Shown: positions 24,816 to 34,251, numbered from the stretch's first letter. The stretch: 64,000 nt of DNA from Streptomyces sp. NRRL WC-3618 (GCF_001280005.1 NZ_LGDW01000028.1:1-64000); one strand, 5' to 3'. Translations and numbers: made by a program. Notes: generated by a model from the letters alone, not told the origin.

Positions 24816-26025
24816 CCAGGGAGTCCGGCCGCACGGCACGCCTTCCTCGGGCATGCCGACGCCCGGCGGCGCGACCGCGGTGCTGGACCGGCACCTGCGG
24901 TTCACCGGGTGGAGCAGGGAAGCCGAGGAGCTGTTCGGTCTGGCGTCCGAAGAAGTCCTCGGCCGGTCCGCCGACGCCGTCCTGGCCGATACCGAAACGG
25001 GAGCCGGCATCTCCTCAGCCGCTGGTGACGGTGGTACGGCATGGTCGCTCGGCCCTCGGCCGGTCCGCCGGGGTGACGGCCGCCCGGTGTCGGTGTCCTT
25101 GTCTCTTACCCCGCTCGCCCTCGGGGTGGGGGCGAGCGGGTGGCTGCTGGTGGCAGTGGATTCCGAGCTGGCGCACTGGGAGGCCCTCGGACGGGCCATG
25201 CTTGACGGACTCGACCGGGAATCGCCCGTCCAGCTGGTGATCTACGACACGGACGCCCGGGTGCGCTGGATCAACGCCGCGATCGAGAAGCAGTTCGGAA
25301 TCTCGCTCGAGGAGGTCGCCGGAAGGTTCCTGAAGGACATTCTGCCGCAGGGCGAGGTGCTGGAGGAGGCTGACCGGCCGGTCACCGTCCAGTGCGTGGC
25401 CTGCACCGGCTCACCCGCGGTCGACGTGCGGTACCGGAGCGCCACTTTCCTGGCCCCCCATCACGAACGCGTCTGGTCGTGCTCCTACTTCCGGCTTCAG
25501 GACGAGGAAGGCCGGCCGATCGGAGTCTGTGAGGCCGGCCTCGACATCACCGACCGCTATGTCGCACGGCAGCGTCTCGCTCTGCTCAGCCGGGCGAGCG
25601 GCAGTATCGGAAGAACCCTGGACATCCGGCAGACGGCCGGAGAACTGGCGGAACTCGTGGTCCCCGAATTCGCCGAGGCCGTCATCGTGGACATCTTCGA
25701 ACCCGTCCTGAGCGGGGAGGAACCACGACACGGCAGCACCCACCCCACCCTCTGCCGGGTAGCTCACCGCACCGACCACACCGCGGCCAAGGACACCGCG
25801 TACGACGAACTGGAACCCGTCAGCCTGCGGTGCCTGGCCGAGAACGCGCCGACTACCGACGCGGCCACCCGCGTGCTCGCCCTTCCCCTCAAGGCCCGCG
25901 GCACCACCCTGGGCGTGGCGGCCTTCGCGCGCCCCCAACACGCCGACGGCTCTCCCCAGGGCCGCGTCCCGGTCGAGGAGCGCCCCATCGGGGCTGCCTT
26001 CGACACCGGTCCGCGGCCCCGGTGA
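24790..26025 (+). CDS. PAS-PAS-GAF sensor protein lacking an output domain
   Basis: The 411-residue protein reads as two PAS domains (about 30-130, ending in a LLVAVDSELAHW strand, and 145-265, with VIYDTDARVRWINAAIEKQFGISLEEVAG). The start of a GAF domain follows (about 280-385, LALLSRASGSIGRTLDIRQTAGELAELVVPEFAEAVIVDI). This is the N-terminal layout of Streptomyces SpoIIE-type PP2C phosphatases, but the phosphatase is absent and the GAF domain stops early after GTTLGVAAFARP. ATG 24790 has AGGAG 6 bp upstream and overlaps tetR by 26 bp. It is probably a truncated gene. Confidence 0.7.
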   Translation: MRSIFTGHDQGVRPHGTPSSGMPTPGGATAVLDRHLRFTGWSREAEELFGLASEEVLGRSADAVLADTETGAGISSAAGDGGTAWSLGPRPVRRGDGRPVSVSLSLTPLALGVGASGWLLVAVDSELAHWEALGRAMLDGLDRESPVQLVIYDTDARVRWINAAIEKQFGISLEEVAGRFLKDILPQGEVLEEADRPVTVQCVACTGSPAVDVRYRSATFLAPHHERVWSCSYFRLQDEEGRPIGVCEAGLDITDRYVARQRLALLSRASGSIGRTLDIRQTAGELAELVVPEFAEAVIVDIFEPVLSGEEPRHGSTHPTLCRVAHRTDHTAAKDTAYDELEPVSLRCLAENAPTTDAATRVLALPLKARGTTLGVAAFARPQHADGSPQGRVPVEERPIGAAFDTGPRPR

Positions 26026-26041
26026 GAGCCGTCCGCAGGTG

Positions 26042-27493
26042 TTACTGGGCGTAGAACGTGGCGTCCGCCCGGTCCGTGGCCGTGCTCGGCGTCTGGACGT
26101 ACAGCAGGTAGTTGAAGTGGCGGACGTAGCGGCCGGGCGAGCCGTACGACTCGTAGGAGACGCCGGCCGAGTCGGACAGACCCGCCCGCTGGTAGAAGGT
26201 GGCGTCGGACGCGAACTGCGCCGTGCCGTCGTTCTTCTCCAGCCGGACCTCGAAGCTCGCGTTGCTCCGCAGGTAGTAGCCGGGGAAGTTGGTCGACTCC
26301 AGGGACACGGTGCCGCTGCCGGTCAGGCCGGTGACCACGCGGAACTGCGAGTCCGCGAGCGGGCTGACGTTGGCGTCGATCCGGCCCCGGTAGTCGAAGT
26401 GGCGGATGAAGCGGTCCGCGAAGTTGTACGACGAGAAGCGCTGCGGGGTGACCCCGTCGGCGACCGGGATGCCGAAGTCGGGGGTGCCGTCGGCCTTCCA
26501 GTACACCTTCTGGACGCGGGTACGGCGGTTGGGGTCGTTCAGCGGGTCGCCGGTGATGTCCTTGTAGCTGCGGTCGTGGTAAACGAGGATGTCGGACTTG
26601 CCGTCCTCGGAGACGGTGAAGGAGTTGTGACCCGGCCCGTACTGCGAGGTCGCGTCGCTCGTCTTGAACACCGGCTGCGCACCCTTGGTCCAGGACGCGG
26701 GGTCGGTCAGGTCGGCCGTCGACGAGGCGGTGAGCATGCCCAGGCAGTAGTTGGAGTCGGTGGCGCTGGCCGAGTAGGTCATGAAGACCTTGCCGCCGTG
26801 CTCGATCACCGCCGGCCCCTCGTTGACCTTGTAGCCGACCGTCTCCCAGGACAGCGTCGGCTGGGAGATCTCTGCCGGCGTGCCGGTGAGCGTCCAGGGG
26901 TCGGCCATCTTGGCGATGAACAGGCTGGTGTTGTTGTTCTCGGCCGGGTTGCGCTGGGCCCAGGCGAGGTAGCGGACCCCGCCCACGACGAAGGTGGTGG
27001 CGTCGAGGGAGAAGCTCTCCCACGTCGTCTTGATCTGGCCCTTCTCGGCCCAGGTCGCGGTGAGCGGGTTGGCTCCGGTGCCCTCCAGGACGTACATCCG
27101 GATCGCCCACTGGTCACTGGTGGAGCCAGCGGCGAAGTACACGTACCACTTGCCGTTGATGTAGTGGATCTCCGGTGCCCAGATGTGGTTGGCCATCACA
27201 CCGCTGGCGTGCTTGGTCCAGATCGTGGTCTCGGGTGCCGTCGACAGGCCCTGGATGGTGGTCGCCCGGCGCAGCACGATGCGGTCGTACTCGGGCACGG
27301 TCGCGGTGAAGTAGTAGTAGCCGTCGGTGTGCTTGAAGATCTGCGGGTCGGCGCGTTGTGCGGCGATCGGGTTGGTGTAGGTCACGCCGGGGGAGGCGGG
27401 GACGGCGGCGTGGGCCATGGTGCCGGGTCCGGCGAGACAGCCCACCAGGGCGAAGAGGACGGCCATGAGCAGCCGTACGGCGTTGCGTCTCAA
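26042..27493 (-). CDS. Secreted GH43 arabinofuranosidase/arabinanase with CBM42
   Basis: The 483-residue precursor has a signal peptide (cut near AHAA, residue 30). A GH43 five-bladed propeller follows with general base Asp49 (NPIAAQRADPQIF), WAPEIHYINGKWYVYFA, SLDATTF and the acid in VNEGPAVIEH. The C-terminal AbfB (CBM42, about 344-483) has the repeated RYVRHFNY/RFIRHFDY motifs that bind arabinofuranose side chains. It resembles exo-1,5-alpha-L-arabinofuranosidases of Streptomyces. It lies 64 bp downstream of another GH43 gene on the same strand, so they probably act together on arabinan outside the cell. Confidence 0.88.
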   Translation of the reverse strand: MRRNAVRLLMAVLFALVGCLAGPGTMAHAAVPASPGVTYTNPIAAQRADPQIFKHTDGYYYFTATVPEYDRIVLRRATTIQGLSTAPETTIWTKHASGVMANHIWAPEIHYINGKWYVYFAAGSTSDQWAIRMYVLEGTGANPLTATWAEKGQIKTTWESFSLDATTFVVGGVRYLAWAQRNPAENNNTSLFIAKMADPWTLTGTPAEISQPTLSWETVGYKVNEGPAVIEHGGKVFMTYSASATDSNYCLGMLTASSTADLTDPASWTKGAQPVFKTSDATSQYGPGHNSFTVSEDGKSDILVYHDRSYKDITGDPLNDPNRRTRVQKVYWKADGTPDFGIPVADGVTPQRFSSYNFADRFIRHFDYRGRIDANVSPLADSQFRVVTGLTGSGTVSLESTNFPGYYLRSNASFEVRLEKNDGTAQFASDATFYQRAGLSDSAGVSYESYGSPGRYVRHFNYLLYVQTPSTATDRADATFYAQ

Positions 27494-27510
27494 GGGTTGC
27501 TCCAGATTGC

Positions 27511-27551
27511 GGATGCGGGGATGCGGGGATGCGGGGATGCGGGGATGCGGA
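27511..27551. repeat. Tandem 9-bp repeat between two GH43 genes
   Basis: About four and a half copies of GATGCGGGG fill most of the 64-bp gap between the two GH43 genes. They could affect spacing or read-through; no hairpin is evident. Confidence 0.8.
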
Positions 27552-27557
27552 GGGAGG

Positions 27558-29066
27558 TCAGGTCGTGGGGACGAGGCGCCACTGCTGGCAGTTGTTGTTC
27601 AGCCAGGTCCACAGCCGTACGTTCGTCCCGTTCGTGGTGCCGCAGTTGGCGACGTCGGCGACCTTGCCGCTGTTCTCGTTCACGATCCGCACGTAGTCGC
27701 CGGTGGCCGTGTAGACCAGCCGGTACTTCTGGCAGTTGTTGTTCAGCCAGGACCACTGCTGGATGTTCGTGCCGTCGGCCTTCGCGCAGCTCGCGGTGTC
27801 CATGACCTTGCCGGTGGCGACGTTGACCAGCCGGCTGGTGTCGTTGGCGAGGTCCTCGACGCGCCACTTCTGGTTGGCGCCGCCGGTGCAGCTCCACTGG
27901 AAGATGTTGGTGCCGTCCGCGGTGTTGCCGTCCTGGACGTCCAGGCACTTGCCGCTGTTGCGGTTCACCAGGGTGTACGCGGTCGGGGTCGCCGCGGTCT
28001 CGCCCGAGGGACCGGGCAGCGTCGTGCCGAGCGCCACCGGGGTGCCGAAGTTCGGCGTGCCGTCCGCGTTCCAGGTGAACTTCTGCGCCCGCGTCGTACG
28101 GCCGTTGCCGCAGCCGCCGGTCGCGGAGTCGTTGGCGTGGTAGACGATCCAGTTCTCGGTGCCGTCCGGCGAGGTGAAGAAGCCGTTGTGGCCGGGGCCG
28201 TAGACACCTGCCGCGTCATCGCGCTGGAAGACCGGCGTGGACTTCTTCGTCCAGGAGGCGGGGTTCAGCGGGTCGGTGCCGGTCAGTTCCAGCTGGCCCA
28301 GCTTGTAGTCCGGGGTTTCGCAGAAGCTGGCGGAGAAGGTGAGGAAGGTGCGGCCGTCGTGGTAGAGCGGCTCGGGGCCTTCGTTGACCGCGCCGCCCGA
28401 GGTCTCCCAGCTCGCGGTGGGGCTGGAGATGATGGTGAAGGTGTTGCTGGCCAGCGTGTACGGGTTGCTCATCGGCGCGATGACCAGGCTCTGCTTGCTG
28501 CCGTTGATGAAGCCGCTGCCGATCAGGTACAGGTTGTTGTTGTTCTCGAGGACGGTGGCGTCGATGAGCCAGCCGCCGGGGGTGAGGTTGGAGCCGCTGA
28601 GCTGGTTCTTGTAGGTGTACGGGCCCATCGGGTCGGTGCCCGCGCTCTCCAGGACATGGGTGCGCTGGGAGTCGCAGCAGGCCACACCGCTCTGTCCCGC
28701 GGAGTAGTACAGGTACCAGTGGTTGTTGAAGAAGTGGATCTCCGGCGCCCAGATGTTGGTGTTGCGGGTGGAGGTGGTGTCACTCCATATCTGGACGCTG
28801 GCGGCCGTGGAGAGTCCCGCCAGGGTCGGCGACTTCCGCATGGTCAGCACACCGGTGAACGAGGTGGTGACCAGGTAGTAGTTGCCGTTGTAGTACTGGA
28901 GCCACGGGTCGGCGCCCTTTTGCGTCTTGATCGGGTTGGTGTACGGCTGGCCGTCGGCGGCGGCTGTCGGGGTCGTCGCCGACACCATGGCGATCAGTAC
29001 GGCGAGCACGCACAGGATCAGGGACCTGCCGCGTCTGGCGGGGGGCTGCTGTGACATCTTCGGCAT
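27558..29066 (-). CDS. Secreted GH43 enzyme with ricin-type (CBM13) lectin module
   Basis: The 502-residue precursor starts best at ATG 29066, with AGGGAC about 9 bp upstream; a frame opening continues further. After the signal peptide (to about residue 36) comes a GH43 propeller with Asp53 in KGADPWLQYY, IWAPEIHFFNNHWYLYY, IDATVLENNNNLYL and VNEGPEPLYH. The last 125 residues hold a CBM13 beta-trefoil with three QW-type repeats (NQKWRV, CQKYRLV, CQQWRLV). It probably hydrolyses arabinan or arabinoxylan. Three direct repeats lie upstream. Confidence 0.87.
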   Translation of the reverse strand: MPKMSQQPPARRGRSLILCVLAVLIAMVSATTPTAAADGQPYTNPIKTQKGADPWLQYYNGNYYLVTTSFTGVLTMRKSPTLAGLSTAASVQIWSDTTSTRNTNIWAPEIHFFNNHWYLYYSAGQSGVACCDSQRTHVLESAGTDPMGPYTYKNQLSGSNLTPGGWLIDATVLENNNNLYLIGSGFINGSKQSLVIAPMSNPYTLASNTFTIISSPTASWETSGGAVNEGPEPLYHDGRTFLTFSASFCETPDYKLGQLELTGTDPLNPASWTKKSTPVFQRDDAAGVYGPGHNGFFTSPDGTENWIVYHANDSATGGCGNGRTTRAQKFTWNADGTPNFGTPVALGTTLPGPSGETAATPTAYTLVNRNSGKCLDVQDGNTADGTNIFQWSCTGGANQKWRVEDLANDTSRLVNVATGKVMDTASCAKADGTNIQQWSWLNNNCQKYRLVYTATGDYVRIVNENSGKVADVANCGTTNGTNVRLWTWLNNNCQQWRLVPTT

Positions 29067-29081
29067 GCGGGACCGTCCCTG

Positions 29082-29131
29082 TCCGTAATTGCGACCGCGT
29101 CCGTAATATCGAACGTGGTTCGTAAATGCGA
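29082..29131. promoter_or_regulatory. Three phased direct repeats upstream of the GH43 genes
   Basis: TCCGTAATTGCGA (29082), TCCGTAATATCGA (29100) and TTCGTAAATGCGA (29119) recur at 18-19 bp spacing, 16-65 bp before the GH43 start. They look like repeated activator or repressor half-sites. Confidence 0.5.
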
Positions 29132-29399
29132 TCAGAAGATAAGCGGAGCCCATGCTTCCGTCAACGTTTTCGTCATGAGCGCTTTACCTGCGTGACTTCA
29201 TCCCGTGAACCGGACCGAGACGCGGCCTATCGGCCCTCCGAGGAGGAAGCCGCGACGTTCGACCGGTGGCAGGCCGCGCTGGACGGCGCCGCGCCCGCCG
29301 CGGCACAGTTTCCCGCGGAGACCGACGGTGCCGCCGGGTCCGACCGGTTACCGCCCATGGGTCCAGTGACGCCAACGGGCCGGACGCTGCGGAACGGGC

Positions 29400-30218
29400 C
29401 CGGCGCGCGCACGTGGGTTGCTGATCCGTGCCACCAGCACCCGGCGTCCACCGGTGCTTGCGCTGCTGTCCGACGGGTCCTTCCTCACCCGGATCGGCGG
29501 CGTCCGACTGAGGGTGATCGAGGCCGAGATCCACTCCCGTACCGCCGACGGCGACGAAGCGGAACCTATCGTCTGCTCACCACGCTGAGCGACCACCACG
29601 CTGACCCAGCAGACCGCCTGGTCGGTCTTTGTCACGAGCGCTGGAGATTGAGACCGCCTATCTGGCGCTGCGTCACACCATGCTCAAAGGGCGCGTTCTG
29701 CGGTCGAAGGACCCGGTGCGCCTCACTCAGGAGATGTGGGCACTTCTGACGATCTACCAGGCTCTGCGCTCGATGATGGTGACCGCAGTGGAGACAGTGC
29801 CTGGCTGCGATCCCGACCGGGCCGGCGTCACCGTGGCCCTGGAGGCCGCGCACGACACGGTCGTTGGCGTCGCTGGGACGGCTGCGGCCGCAACTCCGAG
29901 CGGACGCCTTGACCTGGTAGGACACATTGGCACCCGCGTCTGATCACCTTGCATCCACCGGCTCTCCCCACCGCACATGCCCCAGACCGGGCCGCTTCCG
30001 GCCGCTGGGGACAGGTCTGCCGAATCTTGGCGGAGAACTCCAACCAGGCCATGCCCGCCCGCGCCATCGCAGGGCATCTCGGCCTCATCGCCACCGGGCG
30101 TGTGCTGAGCGGCTTCAGCGCGCGGCTCTGCTGCTGGGCGCGCAACGGCCGACTCATCCGTACGGCACCGAGTACGTACAAGATCCCTCTTCCCCTGGGC
30201 CTTGACACCGCCAACTGA
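29400..30218 (+). pseudogene. IS4-family transposase remnant
   Basis: Fragments in successive frames rebuild an IS4-type transposase. They are LLIRATSTRRPPVLALLSDGS and GVRLRVIEAEIHSRT (about 29404-29555), then GTYRLLTTLSDHHADPADRLVGLCHERW in a second frame (about 29560-29645). EIETAYLALRHTMLKGRVLRSKDPVRLTQEMWALL follows in a third (from 29643). A C-terminal piece from about 29949 ends at 30218 (RILAENSNQAMPARAIAGHLGL). Compensating frameshifts inside the catalytic core make it inactive. Confidence 0.7.
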
Positions 30219-30239
30219 GCCGCAACTTCGTGACTGTGT

Positions 30240-30971
30240 GTGATCGATTTGGTGCGCTACGTGGTCGACAATGGCGCGAAGTGGTGTGCCGTTCCACGAG
30301 ATTTCCCCTGGTGGCGGGCGGTGTACGACTTCTTCCGCCGCTGGCGTGCGCACGGATACGTCCGGGAGTTGTACCAGTGGCTGCGCCGCGCCAACCGGGT
30401 GGCGAGGGGCCGCAGCGCGGAGCCGACCGCCGGGATCATCGATGCGCAGTCCGTCGACGGCGCGGACATCGTCGTGATGTCACGCGGCTTCGACGGGAAC
30501 AAGAAGCGCGACGGCCGCAAGCGCTCGATCCTGACCGATACCTGCGGTGATCTGCTGGAAGTCATCGTGACCCCGGCCGACGTCCACGACTCCAAGCCCG
30601 CGCCCGCGCTCCTGGACCGCTACATGGACGAGCCTGGCCGGCTGCTGAAAGTCGTCTGGGTCGACAGTGTCTATCAAGGGCAGCCCCTGGCCGATGCCTT
30701 CGCCCGGCACGGCGTGAGGGTCGAGGTCGTTCAACGCCCGCACGGGACACACGGCTTCACCGTCCTGGCCCGCCGCTGGGTCGTGGAACGCACCCTGGGC
30801 CAGTTCTTACGGGCCCGGCGTCTCAACCGCGACCACGAACGCCGCCCGGACCATCACGAGCAGATGGTCTGGTGGGCCGGCCTGATCACCCTCACCCGCC
30901 GGATCGCCGGCGAGCGCCGGCACTGGCCCGATCTCCGGCCGGGCCGCCGCCCGGGCCCGCAGCCGGCCTGA
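30240..30971 (+). pseudogene. IS5-family transposase, N-terminally truncated
   Basis: The open frame encodes 243 residues of an IS5-type DDE transposase. IIDAQSVDGAD and the GFDGNKKRDGRKRSILTDTCG block are followed by WVDSVYQGQPL and RRWVVERTLGQFLRARRLNRDHERRPDHHEQMVWWAGL with the terminal catalytic Glu. The usual first 40-50 residues are missing, because the preceding sequence is the IS4 remnant. The GTG used as start has no good ribosome binding site, so expression is doubtful. Confidence 0.7.
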
Positions 30972-30979
30972 ACAGGCAC

Positions 30980-31420
30980 CTCTCCCGCTCCAGCCAGCAC
31001 TTCGCATGCAGGGCATAGGCGCGATGACGCACCCGTTCCACGCGAGCTTTTCCCGTCCCAGCCCCCGGGTGTCCGCGATCGCGGACACGTCCACCCGGCC
31101 GTCGGCGGCCACAACCGTCTCGAAAATCTGCCGGTACATGCCACACAACGACCGTCCTTCCAGGCCCACGTGCCACTGCGACGGCCGCTCGTCATAGCCC
31201 CCACGCCCGAGGGCACCTTGGCCTCGCTGTCCGGCTCCTGCGGCACATCGGCAACCGCCCCGGCACAGGTGGCCGCCTGCGCACCCGTCGCGGCAAGCTC
31301 GTCCATCAGCTCCTCCCGCCCGATCCGGGCGAACTCCCGCCGCGACGGGCCTCGGCGGCCTGTTCCTCGGCCTCGCGCAGCCGCGCCGCCGCCCCGTCCA
31401 GCACTTCAACTAGCCCGCAC
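30980..31420 (-). pseudogene. Decayed hypothetical gene on the minus strand
   Basis: Three overlapping minus-strand frames join into one plausible protein: MDELAATGAQAATCAGAVAD, then QWHVGLEGRSLCGMYRQIFETVVAADGRV, then RVRHRAYALHAKCWLERERCLF. Each runs out as the next begins, the pattern of a gene broken by frameshifts. I do not recognise the family. It lies among IS remnants and is probably non-functional. Confidence 0.4.
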
Positions 31421-31534
31421 TTCACGCTGTTCCATCAACGCGATCACCGACGGCAGCGACCACCTCCAGGACGAGAAGACCACCCGCCCCGGTGCTGCCC
31501 GGACCCACCGACGAGAACACGTCGATTATGGAAG

Positions 31535-31559
31535 AACCGCAGCTCCTCAAGCTGCAGTT
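31535..31559 (-). terminator. Possible terminator of the marR gene
   Basis: AACCGCAGCT/AGCTGCAGTT forms a 10-bp stem with one mismatch and a 5-base loop, 28 bp beyond the MarR stop. Confidence 0.4.
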
Positions 31560-31586
31560 CGGTTGGCCACAACGCTCTGAGTGGGC

Positions 31587-32159
31587 TCACGCCTTGCGGC
31601 GGCGGCCACTACGACGTGGCGCGGGGGCCGCACCGTCCAGGAGAGCCTGACGGCGTGTCTCACCGTGCTCCTCCACCTGCAGCACCACCTGACGCAGCCC
31701 GGCAGCGACGATGCCGCACTGCTCATCGCTGAGCTGTCCCGTGACAAAGGCTTCCTCCTCGTTGAACGCCGGAAAGACGCGCCGCATCAGCTCCGCACCT
31801 TGATCTGTCAGGCTGAGCAGCACCAGCCTGCCGTCGGTGGGGTGATCGGCTCTCTGTACAAGCCCACGTCTTTCCAGCGTCCGGGCAACCCCCGTGAGCG
31901 TGCCCTTGGAGATCCCGGCCTCTTCTGCCACGTGCCGCGTTTCCGGCTCACCCCAGACCCAGATGACCCAGAGAACCACGAAGGCGGTCCACGTCAGGTC
32001 GACACCGCGCAACACGGAATTCTCCAGGTGCTGCCGCACCGCCGAGGCGGCGCGATAGATATTGGCGACGACGGCCATCTGGTCATGCCGTAGAGGGATA
32101 CCGCCAAGCTTGGCCTCTGCCAGTTTCTCGGCTTCGGTGATGGAACGATGGCCGGGCAC
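31587..32159 (-). CDS. MarR-family transcriptional regulator
   Basis: The 190-residue protein has a MarR winged helix. ENSVLRGVDLTWTAFVVLWVIWVWGEPETRHVAEEAGISKGTLTGVARTLERRGLVQRADHPTDGRLVLLSLTDQG contains the recognition helix and the DGR wing. GTG 32159 is chosen because AAGGAG lies 7 bp upstream; the frame also opens further. It is isolated among IS remnants with no obvious target operon, so it probably regulates itself or distant genes. Confidence 0.85.
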   Translation of the reverse strand: MPGHRSITEAEKLAEAKLGGIPLRHDQMAVVANIYRAASAVRQHLENSVLRGVDLTWTAFVVLWVIWVWGEPETRHVAEEAGISKGTLTGVARTLERRGLVQRADHPTDGRLVLLSLTDQGAELMRRVFPAFNEEEAFVTGQLSDEQCGIVAAGLRQVVLQVEEHGETRRQALLDGAAPAPRRSGRRRKA

Positions 32160-32204
32160 GGGCACACTCCTTCGGGCAGCCTGTGAAGGCATGGGGCAAC
32201 GCAA

Positions 32205-32686
32205 TCGTTCGGGTCCAAATTGTACGGTGCCTGCCTCGGCCTTGGGGCAACGGAACAGCCGTTAGCGCTAAGGACTTGATCTTGCTTCAGAGCTTCACTC
32301 GGCCCTGTTCTCCCGAAGCTGTCGCCAAGTGACAAGTAACTCAGCGTGTCGTTACAGGCGTGCTGTTCGACATCGTCCGCGTCCGACCGGTCGGTTGGGG
32401 AAGCCTGTTGAGGGTCCGTCATGGGCCCGGCTTTTCGCACAATGCAAGTCTCAGAAGGGGGTCCGTCCCGCTCTTGCGTGAGAACGGGTTCTGAGGACGA
32501 ATCCGGGATCGGCGGGGGTCTGGCGGCCCGTGATTGATCTTGATCGCGCAAAGGACCGTTTGTGAGACCGGAAGCCCTGCCGATGGCGCGGTGGATCGCA
32601 GCCGGGTAACGGGGAGGCGGATCAGGCAAAGGCTGGGCGGCGGTGGCGGCCTCCGGCATGACGGTCCGGCTCGGCGGTCCGGGTAG
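32205..32686. other. Intergenic stretch without a supported gene
   Basis: About 480 bp between marR and tetR hold no convincing gene. A perfect 10-bp palindrome TTAGCGCTAA lies at 32262-32271, about 100 bp upstream of marR, and may be a regulator site. Confidence 0.4.
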
Positions 32687-33379
32687 TCAGTCGGTGCCGT
32701 TGTCGGCGCCGCCGAGGCGGAGCATGGCGCGGTAGAGCTGTTCGGGGGTCAGGGGCGGTTCGGGGAGTGGGTGGGCGCGCTCGGCGCGGAAGCCGTCGAG
32801 CATCAGGTACAGGTGGCGGCGCCATGCGTGCGGGGCGATCCCGTCGGTCGCCTCGATGATCCGGCTGTGGGACCAGATGACGAAGGCGAGGTCCTCGGGT
32901 ACCAGGTCGGATCGTAGGCGGCCCTGCTCTCGCGCCCGTTCGACGATGCGCACGCCGAGGTCATGGATCCGGGTCTGCTGGCCGGCCAGGCAGGCGTTCT
33001 CGGGCAGCCGGATCGAGGCGAAGTCGTTGAAGCCCCGGTCGCGGGCCTGGAGTTCGCACATGGTTTCCAGGAACAGACACAGCCCTTCCCACGCGTCGTC
33101 CATGCTCAGGGCCTGCTCGGCGGCGGCGACCCAGATTGCGAGCTTGCCGGCGAAGACCTCCTGCACCAGGGCCAGCCGGGCGGGGAAGTGGTTGTAGAGC
33201 GTGCCAATGGCCACCCCGGCACGCTTGGCGACCTGCTCCAGCGACGCCTGCATCCCGTGTTCGGCGAACACGGCCCGGGCGGCGGCCAGCAGCGAGTCGC
33301 GATTGCGCTGAGCGTCTCGGCGCAGCGGCCGGGCGGGAGCGGAGGCCGAAGTCGCGGCTGGTGCGAGTTCAGGGGGCAT
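32687..33379 (-). CDS. TetR/AcrR-family regulator
   Basis: The product is about 230 residues. It has an N-terminal helix-turn-helix (AARAVFAEHGMQASLEQVAKRAGVAIGTLYNHFPARLALVQEVF) and a TetR C-terminal domain of the SbtR-like kind. ATG 33379 is used; GTG 33385 is two codons upstream. It is divergent from an NAD(P)-binding protein gene across 117 bp holding a large imperfect palindrome, the classic arrangement of a TetR repressor and its target. It is unrelated in detail to the two island TetRs. Confidence 0.88.
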   Translation of the reverse strand: MPPELAPAATSASAPARPLRRDAQRNRDSLLAAARAVFAEHGMQASLEQVAKRAGVAIGTLYNHFPARLALVQEVFAGKLAIWVAAAEQALSMDDAWEGLCLFLETMCELQARDRGFNDFASIRLPENACLAGQQTRIHDLGVRIVERAREQGRLRSDLVPEDLAFVIWSHSRIIEATDGIAPHAWRRHLYLMLDGFRAERAHPLPEPPLTPEQLYRAMLRLGGADNGTD

Positions 33380-33428
33380 ACCCACAGCCTACCAACTTGA
33401 GGGGTACCTCGACTTCCAGTGCTACGCT

Positions 33429-33466
33429 CGCCTCGCAAGATGAGGACACCCTCATATTGTGAGGCG
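33429..33466. promoter_or_regulatory. 38-bp imperfect palindrome, candidate TetR operator
   Basis: The arms CGCCTCGCAAGATGAGG and CCTCATATTGTGAGGCG are complementary at 15 of 17 positions around ACAC. The site sits in the divergent region between tetR (33379) and the NAD(P)-binding protein gene (33497). Confidence 0.65.
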
Positions 33467-33496
33467 ATTCGGCTCGGACCGGGCTCGGGAGACTTG

Positions 33497-34150
33497 ATGA
33501 AACTGACCATCTTCGGCGCCAGCGGCCGCACCGGCACGCACCTGGCCGAGCAGGCACTCGCCGCCGGGCACGACGTGGTGGCGTTGATGCGAAATCCGGC
33601 GAAGCTCACCCTGCGCCACGAACGGCTGCGGGTCGCGCAGGGCGATCTGACCGACGAGGCGGCCGTCGCCGAGGCCGTCCGCGGCGCCGACGCCGTCCTC
33701 GCCGCTCTGAGCCCCAAGATCTTCGGCGGTCCTAGGGATCTGCCCCTCGCGTCGGGAACGGGCGACATCCTGGCCGCGATGGGCGCACACGGCGTCCGCA
33801 GGCTCGTCTTCAGCTGGGGGCCGAGCATCTCGATTCCCCGCAACCCCCTGCTGCGCGCGTTGCGCAGCACGAGCTTCGCCCTGTTCGGGCTGCTGCCCGC
33901 CACCCGCTCCATGGTCAACGAGTCGGTCGAGGTGGGCGAGGCCATTCGCGGCTCGGATCGAGACTGGACCATCGTGGTCGTCACCGCGCCCAACGACAAG
34001 CCCGGATCGGGAAGGGTCAAGGTGCGCACCGGGACCGGAACCGGGGACCGGGTCGGCTCGCGCATCTCCCGGGCCGACCTCGCGCAGTTCATGCTCGCTC
34101 AGGCCGATGACCTGCGATACGCGCGGCAGGAGCTGCGGATCAGCAACTGA
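33497..34150 (+). CDS. NAD(P)H-binding atypical SDR protein
   Basis: The 217-residue protein has an N-terminal Rossmann motif GASGRTGTHLAEQAL and the atypical-SDR layout (VVALMRNPAKL, VAQGDLTDEAAVAEAVRGADAVLAAL) of NAD(P)-binding Pfam NAD_binding_10 members such as biliverdin-reductase-B-like and NmrA-like proteins. It starts at ATG 33497. It is the divergent partner of a TetR gene, with a 38-bp palindrome between, so it is probably induced by a small molecule and reduces or senses it. Confidence 0.8.
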   Translation: MKLTIFGASGRTGTHLAEQALAAGHDVVALMRNPAKLTLRHERLRVAQGDLTDEAAVAEAVRGADAVLAALSPKIFGGPRDLPLASGTGDILAAMGAHGVRRLVFSWGPSISIPRNPLLRALRSTSFALFGLLPATRSMVNESVEVGEAIRGSDRDWTIVVVTAPNDKPGSGRVKVRTGTGTGDRVGSRISRADLAQFMLAQADDLRYARQELRISN

Positions 34151-34221
34151 CCGGCCCTGCACGCCGCCGCCGCGCAGCTGTACGCGGCGCCCCGCCTGTA
34201 CCTCTTCCGCCCACCAACTCG

Positions 34222-34251
34222 AGCGGGACTCGGTTCCGACCGAATCCCGCT
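34222..34251 (+). terminator. Hairpin between the two dehydrogenase-like genes
   Basis: AGCGGGACTCGGT/ACCGAATCCCGCT pairs over 13 bp (one G-T) with a 4-base loop, 72 bp after the NAD(P)-binding gene. Confidence 0.5.
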
